Notes: generated by a model from the letters alone, not told the origin. Counted from the stretch's first letter, positions 8,391 to 18,246 are shown. The stretch: DNA of 64,000 nucleotides from Streptomyces sp. MJM8645 (GCF_001625365.1 NZ_LJJF01000001.1:310001-374000), one strand, 5' to 3'. A program made the numbers and translations.

Positions 8391-8466
8391 ATCTCGACGA
8401 CCTTGACGGTCCCCACTGTTCCGACGGCCGGCGCCGGTGTCGCGGCCCGTACCGCTCCTCCCGCCC

Positions 8467-11277
8467 TCACCGCTGGTCCCCCGCCCGCAGTTCGGTGGCG
8501 ATCTGGCGCCGGCCGGAGACGGCCGTCTCCAGGACCACCCCGAGGCAGACCACCAGCGCCAGGCCCGCCGTGGGCAGCAGCACCGGCAGCAGGACGGGGG
8601 CCAGCGCGTCGCCGACGTTGGCGCCGACCAGCGCCGACAGGTCGAAGGCCGGCCCGAGCAGTCCGACCGCCGCCAGCGCGACCAGCCCGCCGCCGACGGC
8701 CGCCACCAGGGTCTGCGGCAGCGTCTCGGCGATGATCAGCGCCAGCCCCTGCCGGGGCCGCAGGCCCATGGTGCGCAGTCGGGCCAGCAGGGCCGTGCGC
8801 TCGGGGGCGGCCCGCACCAGGGTCAGCAGGACGGCGAGCAGGGCGAACCCGGCGCCGGCGGCGCCCGAGTACCAGAACAGGCGTTCCGCGGAGCGCTGCA
8901 GCGGGTCGGCGGCGAGCGTGGCGGCCACCTCGTGGCTGCTGCGGACCGTGTACCCGGGGGGCAGCCCGTAGCTGCCCTTGCCGGCGGCCACGGCCTCGTC
9001 CCGGATCAGCTTGGCGAGGCCCGTGGCGGTGGTCAGGCCCTGGTCCAGCAGCAGGTTCCTGACCTGGCCGGCGTCGACGTCGCCGACGGAGAGCCACTTG
9101 TTGGTCCGCTTGAGCTCCGGAAGGCGCTCGGAGGCGGGCCCGACGGGCACGACCATGAACGGCTTGCCCGGGTCGGGCAGGGCGGGGGTGCCGGTGACGA
9201 TCCCGGCGACGGTGGCGCGCAGTTCGCCCCCGTTGGGGGTGCGCAGCCGGGCCGGGCCGTCGGTCAGCTGCTTGGACAGGCCGCTGCTGAACAGCGCCGG
9301 CACCGGGCTGTCCGGGCCGCCCGGGGTCCCGGCGAGCGCCGCCGGGTCGAACTCGCCCACCCCGAAGGTCCGGGCGATCTCGGCGTAGGCCTTCGGCTCG
9401 GCCACCACAAGGATGGCCGCGGTGCGGTCGCCGCCCGTGCCGATGAAGGAGGCCCCGGGCTCGACCCAGACCCCGGTCGCGGCCCGCACGCCCGGCAGTT
9501 CGGCGGCGGCCGTGGTGAACGCCTCCGGCAGGGTGGCGTAGACCGGGAGGGAGACGGAGACGTCGCCGCCGGTGGTGATCCGGGCGGCGCGCAGCCGGAC
9601 GCTGTCCACGGTGTCGAGCACGGTGGCCCCGAAGCCGGTCGTGGTGACGGCGATCACCAGGGCGAGCAGTGGCAGCGCGGAGGGCCGGCGGCGGCCCGAG
9701 CTGTCGCGGGCGGCGCGGGCCAGGCCGAGGAAGCCGATCAGGCCGCGGCCGCGCCCGGCGAGGGCGGCCAGCCAGCCGACCACCAGCGGCTGGATCCGGG
9801 CCAGCAGCAGGCCGCCGGTGAGGGCGAGCATCAGCGGGGCGGCCACCAGCAGCGGGTCCAGGCTGTTGCCGGGGGCGACGCCGCGGCGGCGGACCTCGGC
9901 CACGGCCGCGGCGGTGACGGCCAGGACGGCGAGTTCGCCGACGAGTCGGCGCCAGCCGGCCACGGCCTTCGGCGGGGACAGCAGTACGGCGGCGCGCGCC
10001 GGGAAGGCCAGCACGGCGATCAGGGCGACGGCCAGGGCGGTGAGCAGGGCGTTGCCCCACCGGGGGGTGGGCAGCAGCACCAGGGCGAAGGCCGTTCCGA
10101 GCAGGGCGGAGGGCAGCACGGTCGCCGCGCCCTCGCCGAGCAGGCGCAGCAGGATGCCGCCGCGCGAGCCGCCGCGGGCCTGGAGCAGCCGGAGTTCGGC
10201 GGTGCGCCGGTCGGCGGTGAGGGCCGCGGCGAGGCACAGCACCACGACGGCCACCCCGGCCACTCCGGCCGGTCCGATCGCGGCCAGCGGGGCCGCGGCG
10301 TCGTAGCGGGCGGTGGCCCGGGTGAAGATGTCGGGCAGGAGCGAGGTGACGTGCAGGTCCGGGCGCTTGGTCACGTCGGCGAGGGTGGTGGCGCCGCGCC
10401 CGACCAGGAAGGAGCCGACGGTGGCGCGGGTCTCGGCCAGCTGGTCGGCGCGCAGGGCGGCGGAGTCGACGGGCAGCCGCCAGAAGTTCACGCCGCCGTT
10501 GCCCCAGAGGATCAGCTGGTGCAGGCCGCTGTCGGTGACGAAACCGGTGGTCACCCAGTGGAGCTCCGCGCCCTGGCCCTCCAGGCAGGCGCGGGCGGGA
10601 CAGCCCACGTCGTCCCAGGTCGGGTCGGTGGGGTTGTTGACGCGGTAGAAGCCGACCACGGTGGACCGGGTCCGGCCGGTCAGGTCGCTGCCGTTGTCGA
10701 CGACGTCACCGAGCTTGACGCCGATGGTCTCGGCGGCCTTCTGGCTGATGATCATCGGCAGGGGTGCGCCCTCGGCCGCGGGGCCCGGCCAGACGCCGTC
10801 GGTGAGGGTCACGAGCTCCTTGAGCCCGTGCAGGTACAGCAGGCCGAGCACCGGCGGATGGTCGGAGACACGGGCGTAGCCCTCGTTGAACATCTTGCGC
10901 GGGGACTTGGCCCGGCTGCCGTAGAGCCGGCTGGTCTCGGTGAGCGGCAGGTTCCGGCCGATCTCCGCGGTCAGCTTCTGCTGCACGTCGTCGAGGGCGG
11001 AGGCCGGGTCGCTCAGGTTCGGCTCGGAGGTGGCCTGCAGGCTGGTCGCGTTGACGCCCTTCTGGCGCACGAAGTCCCGCAGGGCGCTGTCCGCGCCCCG
11101 GTCGACGACGCGGGGGAAGGCCGCCGCCATGAACACGGTGACGAAGGCGAGCGCCGCCATGAGCAGGGTGGCCAGCGGCGTCGCGCGGAGCCGGGTGCGG
11201 ACCCAGGGCGCGGGGCCGTGCGCGGGCGCGGGCTCGGGCGAAGGGGTGGGCACGGTGGTGCCGGCCTTGGTGGTCAC
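8467..11277 (-). CDS. Large FtsX/MacB-type ABC transporter permease (936 aa)
   Basis: The start is GTG 11277, which overlaps the upstream permease stop by 4 nt (GTGA), with GGAGGAG just before it; this indicates translational coupling. The protein has an N-terminal membrane anchor (about 33-52), a large extracytoplasmic domain, and repeated hydrophobic helices in two FtsX-like blocks (middle and C-terminus). This is the layout of long actinobacterial permeases with duplicated FtsX domains. Together with the preceding permease and the AbrB-tailed ATPase it likely forms an ABC machine that acts on an exported peptide or lipid, or on the envelope. No substrate-binding protein is visible. Confidence 0.85.
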   Translation of the reverse strand: MTTKAGTTVPTPSPEPAPAHGPAPWVRTRLRATPLATLLMAALAFVTVFMAAAFPRVVDRGADSALRDFVRQKGVNATSLQATSEPNLSDPASALDDVQQKLTAEIGRNLPLTETSRLYGSRAKSPRKMFNEGYARVSDHPPVLGLLYLHGLKELVTLTDGVWPGPAAEGAPLPMIISQKAAETIGVKLGDVVDNGSDLTGRTRSTVVGFYRVNNPTDPTWDDVGCPARACLEGQGAELHWVTTGFVTDSGLHQLILWGNGGVNFWRLPVDSAALRADQLAETRATVGSFLVGRGATTLADVTKRPDLHVTSLLPDIFTRATARYDAAAPLAAIGPAGVAGVAVVVLCLAAALTADRRTAELRLLQARGGSRGGILLRLLGEGAATVLPSALLGTAFALVLLPTPRWGNALLTALAVALIAVLAFPARAAVLLSPPKAVAGWRRLVGELAVLAVTAAAVAEVRRRGVAPGNSLDPLLVAAPLMLALTGGLLLARIQPLVVGWLAALAGRGRGLIGFLGLARAARDSSGRRRPSALPLLALVIAVTTTGFGATVLDTVDSVRLRAARITTGGDVSVSLPVYATLPEAFTTAAAELPGVRAATGVWVEPGASFIGTGGDRTAAILVVAEPKAYAEIARTFGVGEFDPAALAGTPGGPDSPVPALFSSGLSKQLTDGPARLRTPNGGELRATVAGIVTGTPALPDPGKPFMVVPVGPASERLPELKRTNKWLSVGDVDAGQVRNLLLDQGLTTATGLAKLIRDEAVAAGKGSYGLPPGYTVRSSHEVAATLAADPLQRSAERLFWYSGAAGAGFALLAVLLTLVRAAPERTALLARLRTMGLRPRQGLALIIAETLPQTLVAAVGGGLVALAAVGLLGPAFDLSALVGANVGDALAPVLLPVLLPTAGLALVVCLGVVLETAVSGRRQIATELRAGDQR

Positions 11278-14200
11278 ATCTCCTCCACGTGGCGCAGCCG
11301 GGCGGCCACGTCTCGACGGCGGCGTCCGATCAGGAAGGCCGAGAGCAGGGGAACGACGGCGATCGCGGCCGTGAGCAGCAGGGCCTGACCGAACGGCAGC
11401 TCGATCAGCGCCCCGGGCGTCGGGCGGCGGGCGGCGGGCGTCAGCACGACGAACGGCACGATCAGGTGGACGAGCAGCGTGCCGAGGCCCAGCCCGACGG
11501 CCCCGCCGAGGGCGACCAGGAGGGCCTGTTCGGCGGCCATGGTGCGGGTCACCTGCTTGCGGCGGGCTCCCAGGGCGAGCAGCAGGGCGGAGTCCCGGGA
11601 GCGTTCGCGGGCGGAGGCGGCCACGGCGGCGCCGAAGCCGATCGCGGCGAGCACCCCGGTGACGACCGCGATGACCATGAGCGCGCTCTGCGGGGCGGCG
11701 CCGACCGGGTCGCTGAGGAGGGCCTCGGCGGCCTCCTCGTAGAGCTGGACGTCCTGGGTGCCGGGGGCGGCGCGCAGGGCGGCGGCGGCCTCCGCGGGGG
11801 TCCGGTCGCCGGGGCCGGTGGCGGGCAGCCACCACTCGGCGCGGTTGGGCAGTTCGCCGCCCTGTGCGGCCAGCAGCCGGGCCGTGGTGGAGAGGTCGAC
11901 CAGGAGCGCGTTGGGGCCGGCCGCCGGCAGGGCGTCGACCACGGCGGTGATCTTGACCGGCAGGACGATCCCGGAGAACGGCACCTTGATGGTGTCGCCG
12001 ACGGAGCCGCCGACGACCTTCAGGTAGTCGCGGGTGGCGATGCCGGACACGGTGTCCGGCACGCTCGTCCCGGTCGGCTGGAGCACGGCGCGGACCATGT
12101 CGCCGAGGCCGTTGGCGAAGCGGTAGCGGATGGTGAACAGGCGGTCGGCGCCGGTCGGTTCGGATCCGAGGACGGCGGCCGGCCCGGGCACCACGTCGCC
12201 GACGGCCCGGACGGGGGGCGCCGTCGCCGTCCAGCCGAAGCCGGCCGGCACCTGGACGGCGGTCGCGGGGCCGTCGGCGCTGTCGGAGACGGACAACCGG
12301 TGGACGGTCAGCTCGCCGTTGGACCGGTCGCCGAAGGCGACGATCACGCCGACCACGGTCAACGGCGCGGCGGCCGAGCCGAGCGGGGCGTCGACCAGCG
12401 TGGTCAGCGAGGCCGAGACCTTGGCGTCGCCGGTCAGCGGGAGCGTGCCCAGCGAGACCTTGTGGATCATGCCGAAGCGGTCGCGCAGCAGCAACCTGGC
12501 CTCCGGGTGAAGCGACGGACGGGTACTGCCGCCGGGCGTCCCGGCCTGCTGCTCCGGCTGCTGGACGGTGACCTCCGCGTCGATCCGCAGCGGGTGGCCG
12601 GGCAGTTCCAGGCCGGCCAACGGCCCGGTGGGGGCGGGCTGGGCGAGCGACCCGAACAGGTCCTCGCGGGTGCGCCCGCCGAGCAGGTCGGCGCGGACCG
12701 GGACGCGCTCGGCGAAGGCGGAGGTGTCCACGGCGAGCAGTTGGCCCTTGCCGTTGGGCAGGGACTGGTCCTCGCGCACCACCGGGACGATCCGGTCACC
12801 GCCGGGCAGCGCGCCGTAGCGGCCGCCCTGGCCCATCAGGGCGTTGTGCGAGGCGGAGATCCGCAGGCCGCCGAGCGTGTTGAAGGCGGCCTGGTCACGC
12901 TGGGAGGCGGTCCAGGTGGCGTGCTGGCCGAGCGCCAGCACGCCGGTGGCCACGGCCATCACGAGCAGCAGCACGGGGCCGGTGGCGCGGGCGGGCCGAC
13001 GGGCCAGCTGCCAGCCCACCAGGGCCGGGCCGAGGCCGCGGCCGCGGGCGGCCACCCGGGCGCCGAGCCGGGCGGCGAGCGGCAGCAGGCGCAGCACCAC
13101 CAGGGTGCCGGCGCAGAGCGCCAGGGTCGGGGTGGCCACCAGCAGCAGGTCCACGCCGAGCCGGCCGGAGGAGTCGGTGGACAGCCCACCGCCGTACTGG
13201 CTGAGCTGCTGGTAGGCGAGCACGGCCAGGGCGAGCACGACGAGGTCGCCGCCGTTGCGCGCGACGCCGGAGACCAGGGCCTGGCGGCGGCCGGAGCGAC
13301 TGCGCAGGGCGGCTCCGGCGCCGCGCAGCAGGCTTGGCAGGCTGGCCAGCAGGACGCAGGCGAAGGCGCAGAGCACGGCGATCGGCCAGAGCGACCAGCT
13401 GATGCCGGTGTCCAGGGGCACCTGGTGGTCGCTCCCGAAGCCGGCCAGGGCGCGGACCAGGAACGGAGTCAGCAGGGGGGCCAGCAGCGCGGCGGGCAGG
13501 GCGAGCAGCAGCGACTCCGTCGCGGTGAAGAAGCCGAGCCGGGCGCCGGAGGCGCCGCGGGCGGCGAGCAGCTCGTTCTCGGCCGTCTGCCGGGTCGCGA
13601 TCAGGTTGACGACCAGCAGCAGCGCTGCGACGGCGAGCACGGCCAGCTGGAGGGCGCCGATCAGCAGGGTGGTCCGGGCGACCATCATGCTGGAGGACAA
13701 CTCACGCAGGATGTCGGGCAGTTCGGTCCTTGAGCCGATGCTGGCGCGGGACTGCAGGTCATCGGCGAGGCCCTGGGCGCGGTCGCCCATGGCCTCCGCC
13801 GAGGACTGGCCGATGCCCGTGAAGTCGGCGTCGAGCAGCCAGCTGCGGCTGCTCTGCACCAATCCGGCGGTGGTGAAGGCGCTCTGGTCGACCAGCATCG
13901 GGCCGTAGGTGGTGAAGCCGCTGACCTCCACCTCGTGACCACGGACCGGGTCGATGCGCCAGTACGCGTCGGCCGGGTCGACGGCCCGGTAGACGCCGGT
14001 GACGCGGACGGTCAGCGGCTTGCCGTCGAGGCGGTCCGCCAGCTGCACATCGGCGGGCAGGGCCTGGTCGGTGAGGCCGAGCCGGGCCAGCATGGTCTGC
14101 GGGACGGCGACCTGCGGGGCGGCGGTCTGGACCGGGCCGGAGGCCGCGGCGGGCCACGCGCCGGCGAGCAGGTGGGTCCGGTCTCGGTCGAGGTCGGCGA

Positions 14201-14639
14201 GGACCGTCAGGTCGGGCTGGGCTCCGGCTCCGGGGACTGCGGACCCGGGGGCGCCGCTGGTCCCGGTAGTGCCGCTGGCGCCGGTAGTGCCGCTGGTCCT
14301 GGTAGTGCCGGTAGCGCCGGCGCCGTCCGGCAAGCCGTAGGAGCGGCTGCGCAGCAGGCTGTCGGTGCGCACGGACAGGTCTCCGAAGAGCCTGCCGCGG
14401 TAGGCGGCGAGCTCCGCCTCGTCCTTCGCACGCTGGTCGAGCCCGTGTTCGGCGGTCACCACGACCGTGGTCCGGGCGTGGCCTGTCCCCTGGAGCGCCT
14501 GCCGCAGACCGGCCTCGCCGACACTGCGGTTGAACGCCACCAGCGCGGTCAGCACGGCCGTGGTGATCAGCACTGCGAGCAGCACGGCGGCAGCCAGCGG
14601 CAGTCGCCCACGCAGTCGGCGCACGACGAAGCCGAGCAT
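11274..14639 (-). CDS. Very large FtsX-type ABC transporter permease (1121 aa)
   Basis: ATG 14639 is chosen over the adjacent TTG 14642 because GGGAGGAA sits 5-6 nt upstream. There is an N-terminal helix (LAAAVLLAVLITTAVLTALV), a long extracytoplasmic domain with a Gly/Thr/Ser-rich repeat of the GTTGASG kind (about 110-135), and two clusters of transmembrane helices. The C-terminal block contains FGAAVAASARERSRD and LLLALGARRKQVTRTMAAEQ, typical of FtsX cytoplasmic loops. It is first in a three-gene minus-strand operon. A MacB-type ATPase gene is divergent across 394 bp. The Gly/Thr tract comes from a degenerate 9-bp DNA repeat. Confidence 0.85.
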   Translation of the reverse strand: MLGFVVRRLRGRLPLAAAVLLAVLITTAVLTALVAFNRSVGEAGLRQALQGTGHARTTVVVTAEHGLDQRAKDEAELAAYRGRLFGDLSVRTDSLLRSRSYGLPDGAGATGTTRTSGTTGASGTTGTSGAPGSAVPGAGAQPDLTVLADLDRDRTHLLAGAWPAAASGPVQTAAPQVAVPQTMLARLGLTDQALPADVQLADRLDGKPLTVRVTGVYRAVDPADAYWRIDPVRGHEVEVSGFTTYGPMLVDQSAFTTAGLVQSSRSWLLDADFTGIGQSSAEAMGDRAQGLADDLQSRASIGSRTELPDILRELSSSMMVARTTLLIGALQLAVLAVAALLLVVNLIATRQTAENELLAARGASGARLGFFTATESLLLALPAALLAPLLTPFLVRALAGFGSDHQVPLDTGISWSLWPIAVLCAFACVLLASLPSLLRGAGAALRSRSGRRQALVSGVARNGGDLVVLALAVLAYQQLSQYGGGLSTDSSGRLGVDLLLVATPTLALCAGTLVVLRLLPLAARLGARVAARGRGLGPALVGWQLARRPARATGPVLLLVMAVATGVLALGQHATWTASQRDQAAFNTLGGLRISASHNALMGQGGRYGALPGGDRIVPVVREDQSLPNGKGQLLAVDTSAFAERVPVRADLLGGRTREDLFGSLAQPAPTGPLAGLELPGHPLRIDAEVTVQQPEQQAGTPGGSTRPSLHPEARLLLRDRFGMIHKVSLGTLPLTGDAKVSASLTTLVDAPLGSAAAPLTVVGVIVAFGDRSNGELTVHRLSVSDSADGPATAVQVPAGFGWTATAPPVRAVGDVVPGPAAVLGSEPTGADRLFTIRYRFANGLGDMVRAVLQPTGTSVPDTVSGIATRDYLKVVGGSVGDTIKVPFSGIVLPVKITAVVDALPAAGPNALLVDLSTTARLLAAQGGELPNRAEWWLPATGPGDRTPAEAAAALRAAPGTQDVQLYEEAAEALLSDPVGAAPQSALMVIAVVTGVLAAIGFGAAVAASARERSRDSALLLALGARRKQVTRTMAAEQALLVALGGAVGLGLGTLLVHLIVPFVVLTPAARRPTPGALIELPFGQALLLTAAIAVVPLLSAFLIGRRRRDVAARLRHVEEM

Positions 14640-15033
14640 CAAGTTCCTCCCCGGTCTTTACGTCCCCAGGTTGCGTCCCAGCCCGGTCCATCGATCCGAT
14701 TTGGTCACAACTCGGCTACGAATAGACACACTTAGGGCACATCGACGCAATGATCACCGGCATTTGATCACCGGATAGCGGACGACTCTGTCAGATTCGA
14801 TCCAGGAACGGAAGGGACTTGCGCTAACAAGTAAGTAATGAGCAAATTCCTTGCATTGGCAGCTCCCCCACTTCGGGCGCCCGCCAGAATGCCATGAACA
14901 TTTCATAACTAAGGCTCCACAGCACGCCTTTGGGAACGCCGACCCGCACCCCGGAAATCGCCGCCCGAAACCGTGAACCCGTGGCGCCGCCCGTCCGTAG
15001 ACACTGGGTAGACACACACAGGGGGAAGCCTCA
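14640..15033. promoter_or_regulatory. Divergent intergenic region of the ABC locus
   Basis: 394 bp with clearly lower GC than its surroundings. It holds a direct repeat TGATCACCGG at 14751-14760 and 14765-14774 (14-bp step), and repeated GTAGACAC at 14997-15004 and 15008-15015. A related TAGACACAC lies near 14732 on the side of the permease operon. This suggests divergent promoters sharing a regulator, but no clear -35/-10 pair is assignable. Confidence 0.5.
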
Positions 15034-15759
15034 ATGACGCAGCCTCAGGCCACCGCCACCACCAACACCCCGATGGTGGCCGTGACCGACCTCCGACGCA
15101 GCTTCGGCACCGGCGAGCGGACCGTGCACGCGCTGCGCGGCGTCTCCTTCACCGTCGGCCGCGGCGAACTCGCCGCGCTCAAGGGCCGGTCCGGCTCCGG
15201 CAAGACCACCCTGCTCAACCTCGTCGGCGGCCTGGACGCCCCGACCGCCGGCAGCATCGCCCTGGACGGCACCGACCTCGCCGAGCTGAACGAGGACGGC
15301 CGGCTCGCCCTGCGGCGGGAGCGGATCGGCTTCGTCTTCCAGTCCTTCGGGCTGATCCCGATGCTCACCGCCGCCGAGAACGTCGGCGTGCCGATGCGGC
15401 TGCGCAAGGTCTCGGCCGCCGAACGCGAGGAGCGCGCGCACACCCTGCTGGCCCTGGTCGGCCTCGCCGACCAGGCCAACCAGCGGCCCGGCGAGCTCTC
15501 CGGCGGCCAGCAGCAGCGCGTCGCCATCGCCCGCGCGCTGGCCAACGAGCCCGGCCTGATCATCGCCGACGAGCCGACCGGCCAGCTGGACTCGGAGACC
15601 GGCCGCTCGATCATGCAGCTGCTGCGCGCCGTCGTCCGCAGCGAGGGCGTCACCGTGGTGGTCGCCACCCACGACCCGACGCTGATGGAGCTCGCCGACC
15701 GGGTGATCGAGCTGCGTGACGGGCGGATCGTCGAGGGGGCGGCGAAGCCGGCCGCGTAA
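15034..15759 (+). CDS. MacB/LolD-type ABC transporter ATPase
   Basis: The ATG at 15034 follows GGGGGAAG. The 241-residue ATPase carries Walker A GRSGSGKTT (51-59), FQSFGLIP (Q-loop), LSGGQQQR, IIADEP and a final THDP switch His. There is no extra domain, unlike the ATPase at 7335. It is divergent from the two permease genes and plausibly also energises FtsX-type permeases, so the locus may have two alternative ATPases. Downstream, 124 bp of CGG/CCTGTCC-rich sequence separates it from a convergent small gene. Confidence 0.92.
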   Translation: MTQPQATATTNTPMVAVTDLRRSFGTGERTVHALRGVSFTVGRGELAALKGRSGSGKTTLLNLVGGLDAPTAGSIALDGTDLAELNEDGRLALRRERIGFVFQSFGLIPMLTAAENVGVPMRLRKVSAAEREERAHTLLALVGLADQANQRPGELSGGQQQRVAIARALANEPGLIIADEPTGQLDSETGRSIMQLLRAVVRSEGVTVVVATHDPTLMELADRVIELRDGRIVEGAAKPAA

Positions 15760-15883
15760 GGGTGGCCCGGGGTGGACCGGCCTGTCCGGCCTGTCCTGTC
15801 CGGTCGGGCGGGCCGTCCGGTCGGGCGGTCCGGCGCACCCGGGCGCGGCCGGTGATGAACCCGGACGCGCTCCGCGAGCCCGT

Positions 15884-16159
15884 TCAGGGCGCCTTGAGCA
15901 CCGCCTCGCAGGCTCGGCACCGCCGGGTGCGCTGGGACGGCGGGTACCAGGGCTCGCCGGGCCCGGCCGGGCGGTAGGGCTCCCGTTCGAGGTCCGCCGT
16001 GTCGAGGCCGCAGAAGGTCACCGGCCCCGGATCCTCCGGCACATCCGGATCCGGCGGCGCCGCGTGCACCCAGCGAATCCGCGCGCCCACGTCGACCTCG
16101 CCCGCGTCCAGCACCTCCGTGGACGACTCCAGCTCGACCAGCACGACCACTCCGCTCAT
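15884..16159 (-). CDS. Small hypothetical protein with paired cysteines
   Basis: ATG 16159; 91 residues. It opens SGVVVLVELESS, a predicted beta strand, and has TFCGLDT (one Cys near 49) and a C-terminal RRCRACEAVL (CxxC), which could form a small zinc knuckle. No family is recognised. It lies 57 bp upstream of the berberine-bridge-type oxidase start on the same strand but is not obviously functionally related. Confidence 0.6.
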   Translation of the reverse strand: MSGVVVLVELESSTEVLDAGEVDVGARIRWVHAAPPDPDVPEDPGPVTFCGLDTADLEREPYRPAGPGEPWYPPSQRTRRCRACEAVLKAP

Positions 16160-16216
16160 ACCTCGACCCTGCGCCCCTGCGGCGGCTCGCGCATCCGGTG
16201 GCGGGCCCCCTCCCGG

Positions 16217-17839
16217 TCAGGCCCCGGGGAGGGTGATCGACTGAGCGTGGTGGAACACCCCCGCGCCGTCCCAGTACGCCTTGGTGCGCTGCAACCGCGG
16301 GTAGTTCCCCTTGTAGTAGAGCCGCTGGTAGGCCGGGTCCGGCTGGTCGGCCGTGCCCAGGTCGACGTCCGGGTAGTTGACGTAGGCGCCGTCCGTCGCG
16401 GTGTCGATCTCCGGGACACCACCGGTCTCCCGGTAGACGTCCCGGTAGAGCCCGGCGAGGTACGCCAGGTGGTCGGCGTCCTGGGCCTCGTCGGTCCAGT
16501 ACGTCTGGTACTGGAGCTTCATGATCGAGTCGCGCTGGGGGACGGCGGTCTCCCCGGGCCCGCGGGTGTTGATCCGGCAGCCGTAGGAGTCGATCTGCAC
16601 CAGCGTCTTCGTGAGGTCCACGCCCTCGACGTCCCGGACCAGCCAGTCCCAGAAGGTGGCGATCTGCGCCCGACTGAACGGCTCGCGGTGGTAGGCCGAC
16701 TTGTACTTGCCGCGCTGGTTGTCACCCGACGGGTTGAGCGTCATGGTGGCCTGGAACCAGGGCAGTTGGCGACGCTTCTCCGGGTAGGACAGGAACAGCC
16801 CGCCGGCGCTGTGGGTCTGGACCACCGAACGCGTCGCCATCCCGCGCTCGACGGCCGCCAGGAACGCGTCGAGCGGCGCCGGGTCGTCACCGTCCCACTG
16901 GCTCACCAGGACGACGTTCCCGTTGGAACGGTGGGTGAGCTTGAGGATCGCGAACAGGCCCTGGTAGGTCGGCTCCTGCGGGCCGCTGTGCTCGGCCATG
17001 AAGGCACCGAAGTTGCGCACCAGGGTCTCGAAGTCGCCGGGCCGCTTCACCAGTTCGCCCCAGGGCCAGGCGACGCTGCTGAGCCAGACCCGGGGCGGCG
17101 GCTTCGGCACGCCGACCGCGAAGTGGTAGCGCAGCACCACCCCGAAGTTCCCGCCGCCGCCCCCGGTGTGGGCCCAGAAGAGGTCCGCCTCCGGGGAGCC
17201 CTCGCCGTCGTCGCGGTGCGCCCTGGTCACCACGGCGGTACCGCCCCGCACGGTGACCACGTCGACCTGGACCAGGTGGTCCACGGTGAGCCCGTGCCGC
17301 CGCGAGAGCAGGCCGAACCCGCCGCCGCAGATGTGCCCGCCCGCGCCGACCGAGTAGCAGGATCCGGCCGGCAGCGTCACCGCGTACGCGCGGAAGAGCG
17401 TGGTGTAGACGTCCCAGTTGGTGGCCCCGCCCTCCACGCAGTACGTCGGGTGGCCGAACTTGTCCCTGGCGGCGGCGACACCCCGCATCATGCCGAGGTC
17501 GAGGATGACGCCCCCGTCGTTGTCGACGAAGCCCTCGTAGCAGTGCCCGCCGCCGCGGACGGTCGGCCGCAGCCCGTGGTCCAGCGCCCGGTTCAACTCG
17601 CCCACGGCGTCCGCCTCGTCGACCACCAGGCGGATGTAGGCGGGGCTGCTGCGCCAGCGCTGGTTGAAGCCCTGGCCGAGCGTCCGGTAGCGGGGATCGC
17701 CCGGCCGGACCGACCGCCCCTCCGGCGGCTCCCGGCGCGCACCGGCCGCGGCCGCCGTACCCGTCGAGCCGGCGGACACCCCGGCCGCCGCCGCACCGGC
17801 GGTGCCCAGGAATCCCCGTCGGGAGAATGCGCCCTCCAT
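16217..17839 (-). CDS. Tat-exported FAD-linked oxidase, berberine-bridge-enzyme family
   Basis: ATG 17839 is preceded by GTGAGG. The product has 540 residues. The N-terminus SRRGFLG with an Ala-rich stretch is a twin-arginine signal, consistent with export of a folded flavoprotein. The PCMH-type FAD domain has RGGGHCYEG (His 99, the usual 8-alpha-histidyl FAD site) and GSCYSVGAGGH (Cys 161, the usual 6-S-cysteinyl site), so bicovalent FAD is predicted. The C-terminal segment with NYPDVDLG and the YYKGNYPRL type of sequence is the BBE domain. Such enzymes oxidise sugars, alcohols or alkaloid-like metabolites with O2. The substrate is unknown. Confidence 0.88.
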   Translation of the reverse strand: MEGAFSRRGFLGTAGAAAAGVSAGSTGTAAAAGARREPPEGRSVRPGDPRYRTLGQGFNQRWRSSPAYIRLVVDEADAVGELNRALDHGLRPTVRGGGHCYEGFVDNDGGVILDLGMMRGVAAARDKFGHPTYCVEGGATNWDVYTTLFRAYAVTLPAGSCYSVGAGGHICGGGFGLLSRRHGLTVDHLVQVDVVTVRGGTAVVTRAHRDDGEGSPEADLFWAHTGGGGGNFGVVLRYHFAVGVPKPPPRVWLSSVAWPWGELVKRPGDFETLVRNFGAFMAEHSGPQEPTYQGLFAILKLTHRSNGNVVLVSQWDGDDPAPLDAFLAAVERGMATRSVVQTHSAGGLFLSYPEKRRQLPWFQATMTLNPSGDNQRGKYKSAYHREPFSRAQIATFWDWLVRDVEGVDLTKTLVQIDSYGCRINTRGPGETAVPQRDSIMKLQYQTYWTDEAQDADHLAYLAGLYRDVYRETGGVPEIDTATDGAYVNYPDVDLGTADQPDPAYQRLYYKGNYPRLQRTKAYWDGAGVFHHAQSITLPGA

Positions 17840-18157
17840 GGCCCGACCTCACTTTCTCGGCGATGAGAGAAGCTGGCGGCGGCACGCTAACACAGGTATT
17901 CGAGGGTGGGAATCCTTTAACGAACTAGTGTGACAGTACGTCATTTTCGGCGAATCAGCGCAGGTCCCGGACCGGTGCGGGCCCGGCGCCCGATTGTCAG
18001 TGGTATCGGCTACGGTCCCCGACATCCGAGAAGAATCCGAGAAGAACTCGTTTCCGAGGAGGGCCGGATGGCGATCCACCGTCGCATTCACGCCGCATTT
18101 CCCGTTCGCACGGCCATCCGTGTTCACGCCGTCCTCCGGGAGCTCGGCCGGAAAGCA

Positions 18158-18246
18158 CGGATGTGGTGGCCGGCGCCGCCGACCACCACATCCGTTCATG
18201 CGTACCTCAGGCCCCCGGGGGCCGCCCGGCCAGTCCTGCCGGGCGG
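18158..18246 (-). terminator. Three stacked hairpins downstream of the secreted peptidase gene
   Basis: A 12-bp stem at 18158-18169/18183-18194, the 14-bp perfect palindrome GGCCCCCGGGGGCC at 18210-18223, and a 9-bp stem at 18222-18230/18238-18246. They lie after the stop of the gene at 18302-19921 and should end its transcript. The rest of 17840-18301 (462 bp) holds the oxidase promoter region, with a direct repeat CCGAGAAGAATCCGAGAAGA near 18026 and no gene that I can support. Confidence 0.6.

Noticed and set aside
8467-14639. Long open frames on the plus strand across the permease genes
   Set aside because: They are Gln/Gly/Arg-rich mirror frames of high-GC coding DNA without ribosome-binding sites or domains.
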